The position numbers and the translations under genes were made by a program. The notes under the pieces were generated by a model. The model did not search any database and was not told the origin of the DNA. It was given only the letters and a program-made list of their open reading frames with translations. Below, in pieces: positions 9,427-18,551 of a stretch of DNA of 64,000 bases. This stretch comes from Clostridiales bacterium (GTDB lineage Bacteria > Bacillota > Clostridia > Christensenellales > CAG-314): positions 1 through 64,000 of the forward strand of contig JAFLVJ010000002.1 of assembly GCA_022508375.1 (NCBI GenBank). Direction: 5' to 3'. Position 1 is the first letter of the stretch, and every line of letters begins with the position of its first letter.

Positions 9427-11982
9427 TTACGCTTCGTATTTGATAACTTCCGACCATTCGCCGTCTTCGAACCAATAACTGTCGTAATTGTCGTCATCTA
9501 CGTGTACTTTGGTGCGGTATTCCCATTCGAGAGCGTTGAAGTTAGCTTCAAATACATTGGAAGCCCAAGCGTTGAAGGCAACCGTGCTTACCGCCGCGTT
9601 ATCAACTGCGCCGCAATCCAACCTGTCACCCTCCTTCCTGTCGTTGGCGTACAGATAGACGCGCCTTGCCTGCTCATCGTAGAACAAATACATCTTATAC
9701 ACCGTATCGCCCTGTTTGATTTCTATTTCAACGTAGGAAGCATGATATTTGGTAAACAGCAATCCCTTACCGCCAAGACGGATAAATTCCATTGCGGTTC
9801 CGTCTTTGTTGAAATCCATCTGCTTGAATGACGGCGTATCATAAGCGCTGAAACCGATGTGTTTGATTACTTCCGACCATTCGCCGTCGTAAATCCAATA
9901 GCTGTTGTCATCAACGTGTATCTTTGTTCGGAACTCCCAGCCAAGCGTTGCATAGATGTAGGCGTCGGGATACTCCACCATCGCCCAATTGTTAAACTCA
10001 CTTGTCAGTATCCATGCGTTGTTAACGCTGGATAACGACAGTCGCGTGCCCGTTTTGTCCATATTCGAATACATACACAGAGTGCCGTTCTCGTTAAATA
10101 GGTAGGCGTAGCGAACAGTATCCTTATTTCGCATTTCAATTTCGATATATGCGGCGAAGTACTTGGTAAATACCGATCCTGCGCCGTCTAAACGAAGAAA
10201 TTCGAATGCCGTTCCCTGTTCGTTAATGCTAAACTGCGGAGTATTCGGCGCGGACAAATCCGCCTTGGAATAGACGTAATCCGCCGTCATGTCGTAATCA
10301 ACACCGCCGACAGTAGTAGCCGTAGGAAGTATCAATTCGGAGGCTACGTAGCCGGATGCGCGTTTAGCCACGCTCGGGAAAAGACGAATTGCAAATGCAA
10401 GCGTAAACTCGAACCGCTGTTCTCCCGCGGGTAGCTGCCTCATCAAGTCCATCAGCTTGCCTGTAGTTTCCTGATTGAATACATTCCACGCAAGCGCTTG
10501 GTCGTGATACAGTTCGCGAATGAAAAATACCTTATCCGTTGTAAAGTCATATTCACGCGCGTTTATTCCCGTCGCTTCATATACGTAAAGCATCGCCGTG
10601 CCGTTACCGTCCTGAGCGGCGTCAACCCTGTAGTACTCCCATGGGAAAGCAAAGTTGGTCCCGCCGCCGTCGCGCAACTGCCACGGTCTGGTAGTTGTAA
10701 TCAACTTGCCGAACTCTACCGTTAGGGTCGTATTCCCTTTCATTACGAATTCGAATGTATAAACACCGTTTGCAACGAGAGGTGAATCAACGATTTCGTC
10801 ATCGTTGACATAAATAGAACCGATTCCGAAACTTTCCTTAAGTGTGACTGTTACCGTTACGACACTACCTTCTACGTACTTGTCGTCCTCAAGCGGGGTA
10901 TCCGATTCAAGCGTGACCGTGCCACCGTCTTGGTTGTTGTAGATATCGCTTTCAATGACAGTAAGAGTAAACGTTTCAAGCATGGGTATGATTTGCGTTT
11001 TCTCTTTGCTGCACACATCACAAAGGAAATATCTCTCGCCTTCCGTTTTCGTCGTGGGTTCCTTGGTTACTATACCGTTGCCCCAACTGTGTGCTTGTTT
11101 GCTACCCAATTCGCCGCAACCGTTATTGCATACGTACCAGTGATGAGTATCGTTACTCGTCAGTTTATCATCCCAATTGTGACCGATAGCGCGGGTGACG
11201 ATATTGGCGATTTTTTGAGTGCCGTCTTCATTTGCATAGTAAACCCCGTCCTCATGCGCGCATACCCAGTGCGCTATGTGACCGTTTTCCGTACAGGTTG
11301 CCGCAAGCGCGTCAACGTGACTCATATCGTGTCCTATCGCCGAAATAGCAAGATTATCAAACGTTTCACTGCCCGCCTCGTCAGCGAAATATATGCCCTT
11401 TTCACGCGAACAGATCCAGTGTCCCTTTACTCCGTCCTTGGTGCAGGTTGCGGGAACTTCGGGCTGATAAGTCATATCGTGACCCGTAGCGTAAATAGTA
11501 ATATCATCAAGTTTAGCGGTGCCCGCCTCGTTAGCGTAATATACGCCATTTTCACGCGAACAGGTCCAGTATTCCTTAACGCCGTTGGTAAAACAGGAAA
11601 CGGGAACCTCGGCGTGATGAGTCATATCGTGACTGGGCGGTAACGTTTGCACAGTCGAATAGTCGCAACGGGAACACGTATATCCTGCCGTATTGCCGGG
11701 TTGACTGCACGTAGGAGCTACCGCGGCAACTTCCTGACGGTCGTGACCCAGCACATGAATGACAACGTCCGAATGGGAAATCTTTTTGCTACCGTCTTGA
11801 TCGGCGAAATACTGTCCGCATTCCGTACACAACCAGTATTCGACGTTGCCTTCCGTTTCGCATGACGCCTCGACCGCCGCAAAGTGCTCGAGGGTGTGCG
11901 TATGCTTGTTGCAGGCTACTAGCCCTAACAGCGAAAACACAAGCGCAACTACCGCCAATACGATAAGATATGTTTTTTTCAT
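9427..11982 (-). CDS. Repeat-containing lipoprotein: N-terminal CxxC/degenerate zinc-ribbon-like repeats plus two C-terminal ~130-aa repeats
   Basis: Lipobox FSLLGLVACNK; repeats (A)ATCTxxGxxxYWxCxxxxGxYFAxxxGxxKI; C-terminal repeated WEFRTKxHVDD..YW..DGEWSEVIK. Confidence 0.85.
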   Translation of the reverse strand: MKKTYLIVLAVVALVFSLLGLVACNKHTHTLEHFAAVEASCETEGNVEYWLCTECGQYFADQDGSKKISHSDVVIHVLGHDRQEVAAVAPTCSQPGNTAGYTCSRCDYSTVQTLPPSHDMTHHAEVPVSCFTNGVKEYWTCSRENGVYYANEAGTAKLDDITIYATGHDMTYQPEVPATCTKDGVKGHWICSREKGIYFADEAGSETFDNLAISAIGHDMSHVDALAATCTENGHIAHWVCAHEDGVYYANEDGTQKIANIVTRAIGHNWDDKLTSNDTHHWYVCNNGCGELGSKQAHSWGNGIVTKEPTTKTEGERYFLCDVCSKEKTQIIPMLETFTLTVIESDIYNNQDGGTVTLESDTPLEDDKYVEGSVVTVTVTLKESFGIGSIYVNDDEIVDSPLVANGVYTFEFVMKGNTTLTVEFGKLITTTRPWQLRDGGGTNFAFPWEYYRVDAAQDGNGTAMLYVYEATGINAREYDFTTDKVFFIRELYHDQALAWNVFNQETTGKLMDLMRQLPAGEQRFEFTLAFAIRLFPSVAKRASGYVASELILPTATTVGGVDYDMTADYVYSKADLSAPNTPQFSINEQGTAFEFLRLDGAGSVFTKYFAAYIEIEMRNKDTVRYAYLFNENGTLCMYSNMDKTGTRLSLSSVNNAWILTSEFNNWAMVEYPDAYIYATLGWEFRTKIHVDDNSYWIYDGEWSEVIKHIGFSAYDTPSFKQMDFNKDGTAMEFIRLGGKGLLFTKYHASYVEIEIKQGDTVYKMYLFYDEQARRVYLYANDRKEGDRLDCGAVDNAAVSTVAFNAWASNVFEANFNALEWEYRTKVHVDDDNYDSYWFEDGEWSEVIKYEA

Positions 11983-12047
11983 AGCGTTCTCCTATAAAAA
12001 TCGATACGGGGCTAACCCGAACTGTATTTAATAGTTTATTTGTGTTA

Positions 12048-14705
12048 CTAACCGACCGATTCTTCCCTATTTCTGCGACGGTCCTCTTTGATTTCCTTGG
12101 GCCATTTAATCTTGAACTTACGCACGAATATATCCAACAGGAATATGACGATACACGTTATTATCAACGGAAGTTGCAGGTCGGAGGTGCGTTCGACCGT
12201 TTCATTTTGCCGTCCGAACAGGTTTTCCGCCGAAAACAGCATCGTGCCGTTTCCGTTTCGACTCAGACTTTCCAAAAACGCAAACGACTCCGTTTCGTCA
12301 ACGAATACGTCGTACTCCGACGAGTAGGAAAAGGTCGTATAAGCGGTAAATTGCTCCGTTCCGTTGTCGATAACAATGCTGTACAATCCGCTTTGGGTCA
12401 TATGGAACGTACCTGCAAAGGATCTGTCGGAAAGTTTTTCGATAGATAGCGCCCTTTTCGAGCCGTCGGGAGAAATCAACTGAGCGGAAAGATTGTTGGT
12501 TGCAACGTCCGTTGTGATGGATACACGCGTCGTAAAGTTGTCCTGCGTAAACTCCGCCCTAATTGCGTCGTAGTCGTTACTTGTCACCTTGGGGAAAAGT
12601 CCCGCAACTACGTTCATAATAAATCTTACTCCGCTTAAATTGTTATCGAAGTAAGCCGATGACCAATTCCCGCTTAAATCGCTTGTGAAACTGCCCACGC
12701 GCCCATTACCTCGCGTCCACTCGGCGTAAATGGGATTGCCTTCGTGCGCAAGCACCATTGTTGCGCCTTCCTTGAGCTTAGTTCCGAAAAATCCTCCAAG
12801 CTCGGGGAGTTCGTTGATGCCTGCAACGGCGGAGGTACGGTTGTGGATTATAGGCGTAAACTTTGTCTCGTTGTAGTATTCGCCCGCTACGCGCGTCGTT
12901 TCCTTCACCATACATTCTTTTAGCAAACGTTCATCCGTAACGCTGTAAAATTCACCTTTACCGAGTTTTGCGAAATTAACCAAATATGTGGTTGCCGCAA
13001 CCGAGTCGGGACCGAGAGCAATCGTCGAAGTGGTTATGCCGCGGTTTGCCATTTGATTGATTCGCGGATACACTTGTCCTTCTATAGTTGTCGCACTTTC
13101 ATTGGTGGTACCGTCGGCAAGGAATATGACGTGCTTGAGTTCCGTCTTGTCGAATGTAGTTATGGTACTGACAACGGCGTTGATTGCGTTGGAATAATAC
13201 GTTCCCGAAGCCGTTTGCAGATTGTTGATTTGGTTGGCTACGGATTCCTTTTGGTCTATCGGGCGCATCGGTATCAGCTGAATATCTGCAGGGTTAGCGG
13301 TGTTAAAGCCGATTACTCCGACATAATCGTCGGGACCTAAGACGTCAAGACACGCTATCGCCGCTTCCTTGGCAAGATCTATGCGCATGACGTTTCCGGA
13401 AACTTTTGTTTCCATACTCTTTGAGCAGTCAATAACCAACAAAAGTCCTAAGCTCTTTTTCGCTGTGCTTGCCTCTACGGGAAGAAGGTTTTCGAATTTG
13501 CTCCCCTGCATGTCGCTTTGCACGTACGCCTTGTTGCCGCCGACGGTGAAGAATCCGCCGCCGTAGTCCTCGACGTATTCGGTAAGAACACTGTCAAATC
13601 CCACAGGCAAATCCGCGTTGGCAACGTTCATAAATATTACCTGATCGTACCTACTCAGTTCGGAAACGGTCCTTGGAAGCTCTTCGGGAGAAACGGTCGT
13701 AACGTCGTAAGTTTCATCCAACAATCCGAAAAGCGCCTTCGATTCGTTTCCCGTGCCATCTACAATCAATACGTTTGTGGATATTTCGATATTTATATAA
13801 GAATAGTAGGTGTTGTTTTCCTCCAGAGTATCCCCTTCGGAAAAAATTTCAACACAAAACTCATGTAAATTGGGCGTGAGCAGAGGATATTCAAATACGA
13901 AGGTATCCTCGCCACCGGTTAAATTCACTTCCATATCGGCGAAAAATTCACCGTTGTCGTATAACTTGAGCGTGGCGGCTACCGTCGAGGCACTTCGCGT
14001 TGTAACGGAAATTTGCAAAACTTCGTCTAACGACGCCCTTGACGGAACGTCTAAACTGCTTATCAGCACTTCGCGATTACGCCCTTCAAATGAGAAAAAC
14101 ACGGTATCCACACGCGTACCCTTGTCCGCAACAGACTTCACTGCGGACAACGCATTGCCGTCCGTCTGTACGCCGTCCGAAAGCAGAATTATACGCCCGT
14201 TTGCGGGATTTGAAAGCGCGTCGCGAGCATAGAACAATGCCTCGGCAATGTTGGTTGCATTCCCCAGCGGAACGCTTGAATTCTTGTAGTCGTTGAATAC
14301 GGCGTTTCCGTCCGCACGCAACGGAGCGGCATACACGGCGCCGTTGGCAAACGTTATTATACCAATGCGGTAATTAGGCTCCTGCGAGTCCAACACCGCG
14401 CTGATAAATTCATTCATGTCATCTTCGGAGCTTTTGTTGCTGTCCGACATATCCACAAGCAAAATAACGTCGTTCTTGACGTTGACTTCCGTTGCGGTTA
14501 CGGACATACCCGATATCATGAGCACCAATGAGGCTAACAATACGGAATGCAACACAAGCGAGATTACGCGGTTTCTTGTCTTTCTTACCTGTTTGGGCAG
14601 TCGGAAGTAAGGCCACAGCATCAACCCAACGGCAGGAAGCAACAACAGCAGCAGCCAAGGGTAAACAAATTGAATTGTGACTGCATTTAAACTAAAACTG
14701 TTCAC
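12048..14705 (-). CDS. Membrane protein with two vWA domains (BatA/GATase-like family)
   Basis: MIDAS motifs DMSDS and DCSKS; N-terminal TM segment; GTG start at 14705 overlaps the stop of the upstream gene (GTGAACAGTTTTAG). ORF track start 14804 is less likely. Confidence 0.85.
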   Translation of the reverse strand: MNSFSLNAVTIQFVYPWLLLLLLPAVGLMLWPYFRLPKQVRKTRNRVISLVLHSVLLASLVLMISGMSVTATEVNVKNDVILLVDMSDSNKSSEDDMNEFISAVLDSQEPNYRIGIITFANGAVYAAPLRADGNAVFNDYKNSSVPLGNATNIAEALFYARDALSNPANGRIILLSDGVQTDGNALSAVKSVADKGTRVDTVFFSFEGRNREVLISSLDVPSRASLDEVLQISVTTRSASTVAATLKLYDNGEFFADMEVNLTGGEDTFVFEYPLLTPNLHEFCVEIFSEGDTLEENNTYYSYINIEISTNVLIVDGTGNESKALFGLLDETYDVTTVSPEELPRTVSELSRYDQVIFMNVANADLPVGFDSVLTEYVEDYGGGFFTVGGNKAYVQSDMQGSKFENLLPVEASTAKKSLGLLLVIDCSKSMETKVSGNVMRIDLAKEAAIACLDVLGPDDYVGVIGFNTANPADIQLIPMRPIDQKESVANQINNLQTASGTYYSNAINAVVSTITTFDKTELKHVIFLADGTTNESATTIEGQVYPRINQMANRGITTSTIALGPDSVAATTYLVNFAKLGKGEFYSVTDERLLKECMVKETTRVAGEYYNETKFTPIIHNRTSAVAGINELPELGGFFGTKLKEGATMVLAHEGNPIYAEWTRGNGRVGSFTSDLSGNWSSAYFDNNLSGVRFIMNVVAGLFPKVTSNDYDAIRAEFTQDNFTTRVSITTDVATNNLSAQLISPDGSKRALSIEKLSDRSFAGTFHMTQSGLYSIVIDNGTEQFTAYTTFSYSSEYDVFVDETESFAFLESLSRNGNGTMLFSAENLFGRQNETVERTSDLQLPLIITCIVIFLLDIFVRKFKIKWPKEIKEDRRRNREESVG

Positions 14706-16563
14706 GGTATTGTAACCCCCATTCAATGCAGACGATGACAAGCATTGCCGCCGCAAGGTAAATATAAATTTCCTTTGTATCCTTTGAGTCCGTATTTTCC
14801 ACACCGTCTGTAAAGACGACGGGATTTTTCAATATTGCTTCGGTCCTGCCGAAAGCACTTTCACCTTGTGATATTCTTACGAAAAAGTTGTTGGTAACGA
14901 TACGACCGCTACTTAGCACTTGCGTTACCGTATAGGAGCCGGGCGCAAGAGATTCAAGGTCTATCGAATATGCCGAAATCTGTTTTTCTTCCTCGGTTCC
15001 GTTTGCGTAAACTGCCTTAACAGTCATCGAAACGGCGTTGGCTCTTGCGTTAATGCGCACAGTGTCGCCCGCCGTATATATGGTGCCTGCAACCGTAGGC
15101 GTAAGCGCATAGGTGCAGATATTCTTGACAAGTATCGGGAAGTAAGGATTTATTGCTATATCCGACTTGTGTATATCAAACCCAAGCACGACGGTTTTTA
15201 GCCCGTCATCGTTTTTCGCAAGCAGTATAGGGTTACCGTCGCAAAGCATGATGGTCTCGTAACCGTCAAAAGTTTCAATCTCGGAAAACTCCGTGACTAA
15301 TACGTTGGAAAGAGAAACGCTACGCATAATGGTTTTGTACGTTTCGCTTGTTCCGCCGGATGAGGACAGATTAAACTTACCGACGCGCCTACTGTTGAAG
15401 GAAAGTCCCCAATCCTTGAGCAACGCGCCGCTATATTCGACCTCGTCAAAAGGAGGATTGACCAGCCATACCGTGCCGTCCGTAGGCCTGTCTTCGGGAA
15501 GATAGCCGTCGTAAACGTACAGGTCGAACCCACTTGTTTGCGCGGGAGTGCTTTCGTTGACAACGATGACGTCACACGTACCTACCGCCTGTAACGAGCG
15601 CAGCAAAAATCCGGGGTCGTCGCTTACAAGCTGAACTTGGAAACGCTCCGTGTTGGAATTAAACAGTTGAAAGTCGTTATCGTAAGAAAACGTATCCGTA
15701 ACCCCTTGAAGCGATACTTTAGCATTTTCGTAGCCTGTTACGTTGAGATTGTCCCAAACAACCTTAACCGTGCCGTTAGCACTACAGGAAGCCAACTTGG
15801 GTACTTGCGCTTTCCCGTCCACGTTCAAGCCGACGGAAAACTCCGAACTTTGCCCGTAGCTGGCAATTTCCGCAGTGAATACGTATTTACCGTCAACGCG
15901 TTTAGCCGTTAAGTCCAAGATGGCAACGTTCCACTCGTTTTTGGACATGTTGTGCACCGTAACCTTACCGCTGTCGTCGTAGTCGTGGTCGGTGTACAGA
16001 TGCACCTCGGCATACGGATTTTCAACAAGTACAACCTCCGCCAGTTCCATAGCGGCAGTTATATTAGGTTCGGTAAGCGTACAGTCCACTTCGGACAGCT
16101 TCTGCCTTACAAAACCGGCAGAGTCTGTTCGGCGTACGGCAAAAGACGCTTCGTCTGCAGCGATAATGACGGTAAATTTATTACCGCTTCCGATAGTAGC
16201 GTCCGCAAGTGACGCTATTTCCTTTTTCGAACGTTCAAACGGACTTGTTTCACTTGTCTCCGCCGTCATAGACGCAGACGCATCCAAAACAATGATTTTT
16301 TCGCCATGTGTACTTGCAAGTACAACGTTCGGGCGTGTTAGCATAAACGCAAATGCAACGAAAATAAAAAGTTGAATTATAAATAGCAAAGAACTCTTCA
16401 GCCACTGCCATGGAACCTTACGCTTAGCATACTTGAGGCTAAGCTTCCATATATAGGTGCTTGAAACCTTCTTATCCTGATATTTGGGTTTAAGAATATA
16501 TATGAGGATGAGTCCGATAATGGATAACAACCCCAAAAACCCCAAAGGAGCAGCCAATTTCAT
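14692..16563 (-). CDS. vWA-domain membrane protein (BatA-like)
   Basis: N-terminal LGFLGLLSIIGLILIYILKPKYQDKKVSSTYIW; MIDAS VLDASASM. Confidence 0.85.
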   Translation of the reverse strand: MKLAAPLGFLGLLSIIGLILIYILKPKYQDKKVSSTYIWKLSLKYAKRKVPWQWLKSSLLFIIQLFIFVAFAFMLTRPNVVLASTHGEKIIVLDASASMTAETSETSPFERSKKEIASLADATIGSGNKFTVIIAADEASFAVRRTDSAGFVRQKLSEVDCTLTEPNITAAMELAEVVLVENPYAEVHLYTDHDYDDSGKVTVHNMSKNEWNVAILDLTAKRVDGKYVFTAEIASYGQSSEFSVGLNVDGKAQVPKLASCSANGTVKVVWDNLNVTGYENAKVSLQGVTDTFSYDNDFQLFNSNTERFQVQLVSDDPGFLLRSLQAVGTCDVIVVNESTPAQTSGFDLYVYDGYLPEDRPTDGTVWLVNPPFDEVEYSGALLKDWGLSFNSRRVGKFNLSSSGGTSETYKTIMRSVSLSNVLVTEFSEIETFDGYETIMLCDGNPILLAKNDDGLKTVVLGFDIHKSDIAINPYFPILVKNICTYALTPTVAGTIYTAGDTVRINARANAVSMTVKAVYANGTEEEKQISAYSIDLESLAPGSYTVTQVLSSGRIVTNNFFVRISQGESAFGRTEAILKNPVVFTDGVENTDSKDTKEIYIYLAAAMLVIVCIEWGLQYREQF

Positions 16564-17459
16564 TTGATAGCACCTACCTTGTTCATTCTTTCGAAAAGTA
16601 GTTTTTCAACCGGTTCGTCGGTAACGACCGAAACGAAATCTACGTCTCTCGATGCGCAAAAGCTCTTGATATCCGAAACAAAATCCTTAAGTGCCTCTTG
16701 ATATGCATTGAGATGCGCGCGCGTTACTTTCATCTTGAAATTACGCTCGTCCATCGGGTTATCCGCCTCGCAATCGACAAGACGTACCCTACCGCTACAC
16801 ACGGGGTTGACATCACTTGGAGACAATACCTGCACTATCAGTACCTGACGCTTGTGAAAGCGTAGATAATCTACCGCTTTTTTCCAATTGCTATCCGTCA
16901 TAAGGTCGGAAATAATGACGGTGAGTCCGTTGTTGGAGCCGGGGCTGGGGCAGTTGATGATTGCCTTTTCCAAGTCGCTAGTACCGTCGAAACGCAGGTC
17001 GTCGAACTTGCCGATACCACGGAAAAACGACGTCTTGCCCGTAATTGTTCCGCACAGGTCCTCGGCAACCTCACCCTTTATTAAACGAATGGACGTTCGG
17101 TCCATGTTGAGCACGGAAAGATAGCCGAAAGCTGCGGCAACGCGCATTGCATACAGCGCCTTGTCGCTGTCGGGTTTACACATAGACGCCGAACAGTCGA
17201 GGAATGTCTGAACGTGCATTTGGCGCTCATCCACGAAAAGTCGAATAAAATACCGCTCGAACCGACTGAACAAATTCCAGTCGATACGACGGATATCATC
17301 GCCAAGCATATACTCCCGAAAATCGGCAAATTCCACCGTCGAACCGTAAAAACGGGTCTGATGGTTACCACCGAAAAAGCCCTGCATGTCTTTTTTTACA
17401 TACAGGGCGGCTCTTTCCAACCGATTCAGGAAATTGTCGTCGATAATTCTAGCGCCCAT
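16560..17459 (-). CDS. DUF58 domain-containing protein
   Basis: GSTVEFADFREYMLGDDIRRIDWNLFSRFERYFIRLFVDERQMHVQTFLDCSASM, characteristic of DUF58. Confidence 0.93.
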   Translation of the reverse strand: MGARIIDDNFLNRLERAALYVKKDMQGFFGGNHQTRFYGSTVEFADFREYMLGDDIRRIDWNLFSRFERYFIRLFVDERQMHVQTFLDCSASMCKPDSDKALYAMRVAAAFGYLSVLNMDRTSIRLIKGEVAEDLCGTITGKTSFFRGIGKFDDLRFDGTSDLEKAIINCPSPGSNNGLTVIISDLMTDSNWKKAVDYLRFHKRQVLIVQVLSPSDVNPVCSGRVRLVDCEADNPMDERNFKMKVTRAHLNAYQEALKDFVSDIKSFCASRDVDFVSVVTDEPVEKLLFERMNKVGAIK

Positions 17460-18538
17460 TAATTTTTGTTACCTCCGAACAACCTGCGTTTTGTGGGCTT
17501 ATCTTCCGTATTTGCAGGTTCCGCAGTTGAGTCCTTTTCTGCCGTCTTGGCAGTAGATGGGTGTTTTAGTTCCGAAATAATTCCATGAATAACGTCATCG
17601 GGTGTCAAGTTGTCCGTTACGGCTTCAAACGTAAGTTTGATTCGGTGACGAAGAACGGGACAAGCGAGTTCGTCAAGGTCATTGTATGATACGTTATAGC
17701 GTCCGTTTATCAGTGCGCGCACCTTTGCTGCGGATATCAACGCCTGCGCCGCACGGGGACTTGCTCCGCATCTTACGTATTTCTTGGTTATATTGGCAGG
17801 ACATTCGCTATCCGGTTGAGTTGCAAGCGTAAGACTTAAGGCGTAATCCATTACTTCATCGGCAACGGGCACTTCCTTAGCGGTTGCGCGCATAGCGAGA
17901 AGCTGTTTGGCGTTACATGCCGCATCCGCAACCTCGTCCATGGTAATTTGAGTCATGCCTACGATACGTCTTAATTCATCACGGTTAGGATTGGTTACAA
18001 GCAATTTGAACATAAAACGGTCCATCTGCGCTTCCGGAAGCGGATAAGTGCCGTCCTGCTCGATGGGGTTTTGCGTTGCAAGTACGAAGAAAGGCTCGTC
18101 CAACTTCCTCGAAACACCCATGACGGTAACCTTGTGCTCCTGCATGGCTTCAAGTAGCGCCGATTGCGTCTTGGGAGTAGCACGGTTAATTTCGTCCGCC
18201 AAGATAATGTTGCTGAACACCGGACCGGGTTGAAAACTAAATGTGGAGTTACCCTTGTCGTCCTTTACTATAATGTTAGTACCGGTAACGTCTGCGGGCA
18301 TCAAGTCGGGAGTGAACTGAATACGCGAAAACGGAAGATCGAATACGCGTCCAAGCGAACGGACGAGACGGGTCTTGCCGACGCCGGGAACACCTTCCAG
18401 CAGCACGTTGCCGCCTGCAATCATGGCGATCACGGTGTACTCTACTACTTCCTTTTGCCCGATTACGTCACGTCCAAGCTGATTGAATATCTCCTTGCAC
18501 TGTACGCTGAATTGATCTATATCTTTTTCTGCAATCAT
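17459..18538 (-). CDS. MoxR family AAA+ ATPase
   Basis: GNVLLEGVPGVGKTRLVRSL, DEINRATPKTQSALLEAMQE, ATQNPIEQDGTYPLPEAQMDRFMFKL. Confidence 0.96.
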   Translation of the reverse strand: MIAEKDIDQFSVQCKEIFNQLGRDVIGQKEVVEYTVIAMIAGGNVLLEGVPGVGKTRLVRSLGRVFDLPFSRIQFTPDLMPADVTGTNIIVKDDKGNSTFSFQPGPVFSNIILADEINRATPKTQSALLEAMQEHKVTVMGVSRKLDEPFFVLATQNPIEQDGTYPLPEAQMDRFMFKLLVTNPNRDELRRIVGMTQITMDEVADAACNAKQLLAMRATAKEVPVADEVMDYALSLTLATQPDSECPANITKKYVRCGASPRAAQALISAAKVRALINGRYNVSYNDLDELACPVLRHRIKLTFEAVTDNLTPDDVIHGIISELKHPSTAKTAEKDSTAEPANTEDKPTKRRLFGGNKN

Positions 18539-18551
18539 CGTTATCTCCTAA

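Noticed and set aside
10930-11643. 237-aa plus-strand ORF antisense to the CxxC-repeat lipoprotein
   Set aside because: Shadow ORF produced by tandem repeats; no RBS or domain signal.
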